A DNA stretch of 64,000 bases, taken from contig NC_030678.2 in the NCBI RefSeq assembly GCF_000004195.4, forward strand, positions 92,396,404 to 92,460,403, given 5' to 3'. The DNA is from Xenopus tropicalis. Taxonomy: Eukaryota; Chordata; Amphibia; Anura; Pipidae. The notes under the pieces are model-generated. The model was not told where the DNA came from. It did not search any database and worked only from the letters and a program-made list of their open reading frames with translations. How positions within the stretch are numbered: position 1 is the stretch's first letter; each line of letters opens with the position of its first letter. Made by a program: the position numbers and the translations under genes. This document shows positions 58,030 to 64,000 of the stretch, one piece after another.

Positions 58030-58670
58030 TATTTATATATGCATCCATTCCACCTCTTTATCAATTGTGCTATTGCCGGCAAACAATTTGAAAGAGCCAA
58101 GCAAGTCTACACTATAATGTCTACAAAACAATCGATTCTGATCAGATATTTATCAAGAAAGTGTGCTCTTGCTGGGTTAGCACTTAACTTTGTTTTATTA
58201 ACAGCAGTTATTTTTCTTCAATCACATACTGTCAACTGCAGCAGAGACAAAGCCAGAGGAGATGTAAACAGTTATGTGCCAGCGAGAATAAGACGTGCTG
58301 TATCCGTAATAGTGACCAAAAAGATCTGTAATGGCAGTCTCGCCAAGTATTAAAGGCCAGAAATATCCTTGATCATGATTACGCTCAACATTTCCCTTTC
58401 ATTTGGTAACACAATAAGTAAACATATTACAGCTTCACGCGGATTTGAAACACCCCCTCCATTAATCAAATATGCAGCTTGTGAATAGAAGTCTGTGTGA
58501 ACATAGGAAATAGCTGGGCAGAAAGAATAAAACCATTTTGGAAACATCCAGTACACAAGGCATCAGCGTAAACACCCACTTTTCTCTCAATTGAGGCCTT
58601 GATGTGCATTTATAAAAGCAGTGAATGGAGGTAACATTTTCGCAAGTAAAGGGAAACAAAATCAATGAAC
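58030..58670. promoter_or_regulatory. Candidate conserved noncoding element
   Basis: Repeat-free block of 640 bp with several CpG-containing motifs (TTGATCATGATTACGCTC, CTTCACGCGGATTTG) and homeodomain/HOX-like CATTAATCAAATATGC. Its open frames (58039-58353 plus, 58350-58556 minus) are AT-driven and lack splice signals. The regulatory role is inferred from texture only. Confidence 0.3.
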
Positions 58671-60363
58671 AGACATATGTAATGTAGAAACATCATTGAC
58701 AGTAGTGTATTTTGGCATATTTTGACAGTGTTAAGCAATTGTGACTAACAGACGCTAAGGAGCCGGACTGAGTAGCACGCATCTAACTTCTGGTTCATTA
58801 AATAGGACTACAGCACAAAAATCCTTGACACTCCCTAAATTTAAAACATTTGATTCCTTATGGCCCTTTATAATTCTTTTCATCATATTTGTCTGTTTAC
58901 AGAAGTTTAAGTTTGCCCTCATTTACAAAAGCAAACCCACAGACCACCAAATGGAGGGACCTCAGACAACAGTGGGCAGGGTTTGGGGCACATGTCAGGC
59001 ATAACTGGGGGTGCTCATGGCACATCGACGGATTGGCCTAAAATATTCCTATCTTAAATTTACTAATGTTGCAAGATGTATATTTAAATGGTCTTTAGGC
59101 ATTATGAAAGTCATCTGTAGAATTAGTGAATCTCTATTGCCTATGGGAATGGATCCTGAATGCGTATTACTTCTTTCAATTTGTTACCAGGAGAAACAGA
59201 TTGAAAGAAGTAATTTTTGAGGCTGCTTTTTAGATTTTTTTCATTTGGATTGGCCAAATATATAAATATTTTTCTTTCCCTTTTGGGATCTTTGAAGGTG
59301 TAACTAGTTCACATTGTGTCTTCAGTCTTGCCTTAGCTACTACATTCTCTGGCTGGCTCTTGAACACCCAGACACATTGATGCATTGTTTGATTCCATTT
59401 ATACATAAATATATATTATTATTATTAATAACTACTGGAGACCATTAATACAACTGATAATATGAACCAGTGAAGTTATCAATAGCAGCTATTGATTGAT
59501 TAGTTTTGCTCAGTTAGGAAAGCAAATCAAATTCAAATTGGTTGCTATAAGGCAGTGTTATGGAAAAATTAGTGTAATTAAGTATCTGTGTTAGTAAATT
59601 AGCCTGCATATCATTTGGATTCAAAATCCAACAACCAGCTCCCAATTACAGGCTAAAGGGGTCATTCACCCTCGAAACACCTCGAAAATAAGTCCCACCC
59701 TCTCATGTTTCAAAGGAGCAGCTTAATAAGGTGAGGAGGCTAAATTCTATAAACTGTTACATTTTGCCTGATCTTTTACTAAAGGCAACTGTTCAAAGTG
59801 GTCCATTAGTTTCTGACATTCCTCTGACACTGCTGAGATATGAATGGGCTAATGTGCCAACAATAACAGGTTATAGAGTAGCCTGTCTGGCTTACTGGGC
59901 TGCTACTAGGAAACACCAAATAGAACCGAATAAAGCAAATCCATTTTCAAAGTTAACAAAAAAAAAAATAAAAGTTATCATTTCTGGTGTAGTTTTTGGA
60001 AACAACTGGACAGTAAAAAGTATTTGTGGCCAATGCCACTTTTAGTATTAATGAGATGTTTATTGAATCACAGATGAACAAAGTGCTGCATTCTCTTTCC
60101 AATATGTATTCGTGTGAATGACATAAAAGTAATATCAACTGAAATTTTTACACCATTTAGTGATAAAAGTAATTAAGACAACTACAGACTGACTCAAGCC
60201 TGGGTTTCGCACATGAAGCATTTTGTTCTTCGGTAGAGAAAGGCATATTCAAATATATAATACAATCAGAGCAATGGGAAAATGGGCACACAATTAAAAA
60301 ATTCTCATCCTTAGATGAAACTGTAATCTATGTTGATTCTATTTTAGAAATCATCATTTTCCC
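58671..60363. other. Unique AT-rich DNA, nothing recognised
   Basis: No feature supported. Confidence 0.5.
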
Positions 60364-60600
60364 TTGGCACCCATATATCTCTCTCACTTTTACTCTGGAT
60401 TGCTGGGTTATGTGAAAATAGTTGTGCCAAACTGGCCCGTAGGCGTGGCAGTTATCCCGTGGCTTGTTTGTGACATGATCCTGACGTACTGTGTGGTCAA
60501 GACGCTGGGACAGGGGGGCCTGAATGAGGGCCAAGCCTTGCACTTCAGCTTCCTGACCTGGCAGATATTCAGAGAGACCCTGCTAAGTGCTATTTCCTAA
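60364..60600 (+). other. GC-rich block open on both strands, possible exon
   Basis: In AT-rich surroundings, 60425-60590 is GC-rich and free of stops in one plus frame (through NWPVGVAVIPWLVCDM and ALHFSFLTWQIFRE) and in one minus frame down to 60328 (through SQRLDHTVRQDHVTNKPRDN). Both use G/C at third positions. Plausible acceptors exist in each direction (GGCCCGTAG on plus, ACTTAG on minus), but no good donor is seen. It could be an exon, a retrocopy scrap or a regulatory block, and I do not recognise a protein. Confidence 0.25.
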
Positions 60601-62499
60601 ATACACTAGCTTTTCATAACAATCTTACCACACTGCTTTCCTTTACAAGCTCTTTTAAAAGTGAACTGGTCTCCTTCTGGTTAATCTACACAGACTGCAT
60701 TTGGAAGCCATCAGAAACTGAGCTCTAAACAAAACGTTATTAATGTGTAGTAATCTGCCTTCAATGTTCCAGATGAAAAGAAAATGTTTTATAGTTTTTA
60801 AGTATACGTTTTAATTGCCTTTTAAGAGTGCATATACTTTTAGTGCTCAGTGTTATAAAAGTGCAGAATCTGGTTCTTGATAACTGCCGAATGATCTCAG
60901 CTATTTTTATGAGACTTTTTTTCTTCTCTTTTCTCTTAAAGTACAATAATAGAAAGGCTCTTCCGGATCATTTCTGATATATGGCCGCTTAGACCCAGCA
61001 AGATGCTGCTTTTCTAGGCAGCGTCATTACTCTCCCCAAATAAACAGTTGATCTTGAAACTGGGGAGCTGAACAAAAGCCTAGGGAAAAAAAGTGGGTTA
61101 TTCAGTGCTAAAGCTAAAAAATGCAATAATTCAATGAACACATTTAAGGGGGAAAGCATAGAGGGTCTATTTGCATTTTTTGGAGACAAATGAATATTCC
61201 AGCTGTGTAAATGACATTATACGCATAGTAGTCCATATGTGTATATACATACAAAAATATTTATGTTTTAATCAAATATTTGCTGCCTAAATCCTGTGGT
61301 TAATCCAGAAATCCCATCAACAAACCAGTCTATCCATCAACGTCCTCTACACTGCTAAGATGTAGTGATGTGGCATCATCTGTTAATAATAATCAGAACT
61401 GGGGGGGGGGGAATGATACAAAAATCTAATTCTTTTGTATATCTATTGATAATAACCTGTAGTGCTCTTTTATATTTCAGACAACCAACTGGCTGAGTAT
61501 TCTCAGACAACCCATTCTTTGAGTAATAGGTGATATTCAAATAATATACTTCTGGCAGTGCCCCTGAACAGCCACTAACTCATAAACAAGGAAGTGGGAG
61601 GATGGTGGAGGGAGACGGAGCAGGTTGGCAGACAGAGGGCATTCCCTAGTTCAACCACTGGATATTAATAATAAACTCAATTTAGAAATAGTGACATCCC
61701 CTCCCCCAAATATGCATATTGACCCAGTCTCTAGACATTCTAACAACTAGATCAGCCAATGGAACACTAACAATAATACTCCTAATTGAGTCAGTTAGGC
61801 CACACAGTTACAGTTCATCTGAAGGAATGTACAGGAAGCTCAACTTTTTACATTGACATATTGGAAATGGCTGTTTTGTGGGGAATGGAAAATAATCAGT
61901 ACATAATAATAAGTAAAATTTTGATAAGCAAGTATGAAAGAAAATTAACCTGCATGGACTGAATATTATTTGTTGAAATGTATAAAAATCTACAACCTTA
62001 AGGAAAAACCCCTACATATAAAATCCTAGCTTATTAGTATAAACGACTAAGCTAAAGTCCCAACATCATGGGACTGAGAGCATGATACATTACCAGTCGT
62101 GTGTCTGTCCCTATTTAATTTTATTAGTTCTTAGTGATTGGAGGACATACATTCCAGGAATTCTGGCCAATCAGTGTGATGCTCTGCACAAAGAGTCCTG
62201 CTTTTTCTACATATTTATGTCTACTTTCATTACTCTGAATAATAAAATAAATGAAAGTAGCTGAGCATATGAATCTTTTTCTTTCCTTTCCAATCATGAT
62301 ACTAAGCTGTGTGGCTAAGCAAAAACTTGCTGAGCTGCTCTTTATCCAAGGAAGACAGCCCTAAAATTTATCACTGATATACCTCCCCTGGATGACTCGG
62401 TCACAGGATATAAACACATGCATAATTCTAATGTATATATTTATAACATAACTGGGGGATGACAAATGTGCATGATCAAATTAGTTTCTAATACATTAC
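60601..62499. other. Unique AT-rich DNA, nothing recognised
   Basis: A G11-type run is at about 61400-61410. No gene or element is recognised. Confidence 0.5.
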
Positions 62500-62720
62500 A
62501 ACTTTATACATTCATCATGAGAGTGCAAAGGTCAGCCGAGCGTTTATAGCAGCAGTGAGAAGATAAACATGCTACTTTTGCCGGGAAGCTTGTCTCTAAT
62601 GTTCCCAATTTTTCTTCTCTGCTTGGTCCAATTAGCGGCTTGATCGTAACTATAAATCCACCCAGCACTTCTAGCCATTCATATGGAGCAAAGATAAATT
62701 CTGGAATCAAGGTGTTGACT
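62500..62720. promoter_or_regulatory. Candidate conserved noncoding element
   Basis: Compact block with dense transcription-factor-like motifs: TCCAATTAGCGGCTTGATCG (homeodomain core TAATT/AATTA), CATTCATATGGAGCAAAG (E-box and TCF-like), AGCCGAGCGTTTATAGC. The CpGs persist in an AT-rich region. No repeat features and no splice-bounded frame. The call rests on composition and motif density. Confidence 0.35.
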
Positions 62721-63599
62721 CTGTAACACTAATATGTTTGCTTTTCTATGGAATGAAAGAAAATACACAGAAAGGAGACCTGCATCTGCAGCCACGAGAG
62801 GATATAACCAAATATCCTACTAACTGGCTTTATTTAAGCAATGGAAATCGGAAGAAGAGTTGTGGGAAAGTGAATTTGCAAACATTAACTCAGCCTGTAT
62901 TACTTAAAATATATCGCTATGCACAGTTTTTAAGGATGTCTAGCGGTTTCAACTGATTAGCAATGCACGGGTCAGGAAAGTTTGGGCCAACCGACTGCAT
63001 TGTTAGTATGTCAAGGGTGGGTCGTGGACACGACTTGCCGCCAGTCAGCACTTTTAACCTTCCCTGTCCCAGCTCAACTTTTGTGACAACCAAAACTGCT
63101 TATCACTCTTCCTTTTATAGCCATGCCCTCCATCTCTTGGGATGTCACAGATGGGTAAGTTTGTCACAGGTATATAAAACATCATGGCTCTGCAGTCCAG
63201 TTCCTTCTCAGCTTGGGTGATAGCATGTTATGTTTGTGAGGGTCAAAATGTTTTTTACCTCAGTTCATCACAACTAGAGATGTTATGTGTGATGTAAGTT
63301 GGTCATAGAACTCATCAATGATTTTAAGGGCTCCAGTGTCGTAACAATCCTTCAATGCGAAAACACAGTTTCAGTAAGTGTCTATTTATAAATCTTTGAG
63401 TCACTGATGATGTAAGTCAAAAGGATTTTAGCATTATAATGGTATTATTTACTATTAGGCAATTTTTTCTCATAGAACAGGTCTAGTCACCTACAGTAAG
63501 CAATCAGCTAGAAGCATTTACTTATCCCCTGTTTGAAAGTAGACATCTTTTTTGTGTAACTAGTTAGACCTGGACAAACTTTTTCTTTCTGCATTACTC
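62721..63599. other. Unique DNA, nothing firmly recognised
   Basis: A strong donor-like site (GATGG/GTAAGT at about 63150) lies in an 85-codon plus frame (62963-63220), but no acceptor or known protein supports an exon. Confidence 0.4.
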
Positions 63600-63700
63600 C
63601 ATGTATGAAGCTCCAAAGTATCCAAAGTATACTCCAAAGTATGAAGCTTCTGTCATGCTGCCTGCCATAAGCCTGCCATAAGCCATAGCACATACCAGTA
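63600..63700 (+). repeat. Small local tandem repeats
   Basis: TATGAAGCT occurs twice, CCAAAGTAT three times within about 40 bp (63612-63642), and GCCTGCCATAAG twice (63660-63682). These look like replication-slippage duplications. Confidence 0.85.
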
Positions 63701-64000
63701 CATTTTTTTACCCTATATTGGTTATTATGAGTATTGGTAATAAGATTTGAAACAAAATTTGGCATATATTTCATGAACCTTATACCTACACTGTATATTT
63801 CAGATCTACTGAAATACTTGCGCACTTTTACAATGCTGTATAGTTCCATGACTATGTCTTTGGCACTATTGTTTTTGTAACTTACTGTAATTGGCATCCA
63901 TAATTAATCAGGATCTCTGTTTTACATAACAGTGAATTTATGCTCTTGGGCATATGAGACACTGTGGTTTTATATGGTGCAATATCATTGGTGATGTGCA
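63701..64000. other. Unique AT-rich DNA to the window edge
   Basis: No feature supported. Confidence 0.5.

Noticed and set aside
63140..63160. Strong splice donor GATGG/GTAAGT
   Set aside because: Single donor-like sites are expected by chance at this scale. No acceptor, conserved frame or known protein precedes it.

Overview
The window looks like a gene-poor stretch of a frog genome, most likely Xenopus (X. tropicalis and X. laevis cannot be separated by eye). The case rests on the repeats. There are many short palindromic DNA transposons that end in TTAAAGG and sit between TTAA target duplications (the T2 MITE type known from Xenopus). There are also MITEs ending in ACAGGTAT, MITEs ending in AAGGTGGCCATACAC, hAT-type MITEs beginning CAGGGATCCCCAACC, and a CR1/L2-type LINE with an 8-bp tandem 3' tail. 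The base composition is AT-rich with frequent (TA)n and (GATA)n microsatellites. No bacterial-style operon, intact long reading frame, rRNA, convincing tRNA or CRISPR array is present. Nearly all open frames are 60-140 codons long and look like chance or repeat-derived frames.

Layout. 0-7 kb: a window-edge T2 element with a second T2 element nested in it, then plain AT-rich DNA. 7-14.6 kb: a dense MITE cluster (ACAGGTAT type, a TA-flanked foldback, two AAGGTGGCCATACAC clusters built of chained hairpins) and a fresh 159-bp tandem duplication. 15-31 kb: mostly unique DNA with scattered MITEs, two exon-like segments (about 15.9 and 26.6 kb) and several stretches that resemble conserved regulatory DNA. 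30.1-31.9 kb: a T2 element abutting a dead, 5'-truncated LINE. 33-35.7 kb: a foldback, a dimeric tandem array, a T2-type element and an (ATT)n-tailed retroposon. 36-47 kb: sparse repeats and regulatory-looking DNA near 39 and 46 kb. 47.2-52.5 kb: a second dense MITE cluster with a 450-bp CpG-rich palindrome. 53-58 kb: a 95-bp segment present twice, once inside a hAT MITE, then a perfect hairpin and a degenerate 24-bp minisatellite. 58-64 kb: mostly unique DNA with further regulatory-looking blocks.

Interpretation. The window is best read as intergenic or long-intron DNA. Its unique blocks may be conserved noncoding elements of a neighbouring gene. The only protein-level activity clearly recorded is the LINE reverse transcriptase, which is broken at its catalytic site. 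The strongest candidate for a real host exon is a 63-bp proline-rich segment at 26588-26650 with good splice signals. That call is inference and needs alignment or RNA evidence. No previously undescribed multi-gene system was found. The most unusual structures are the nested and mosaic foldback transposons, the dimeric 50-bp array and the duplicated 95-bp element.
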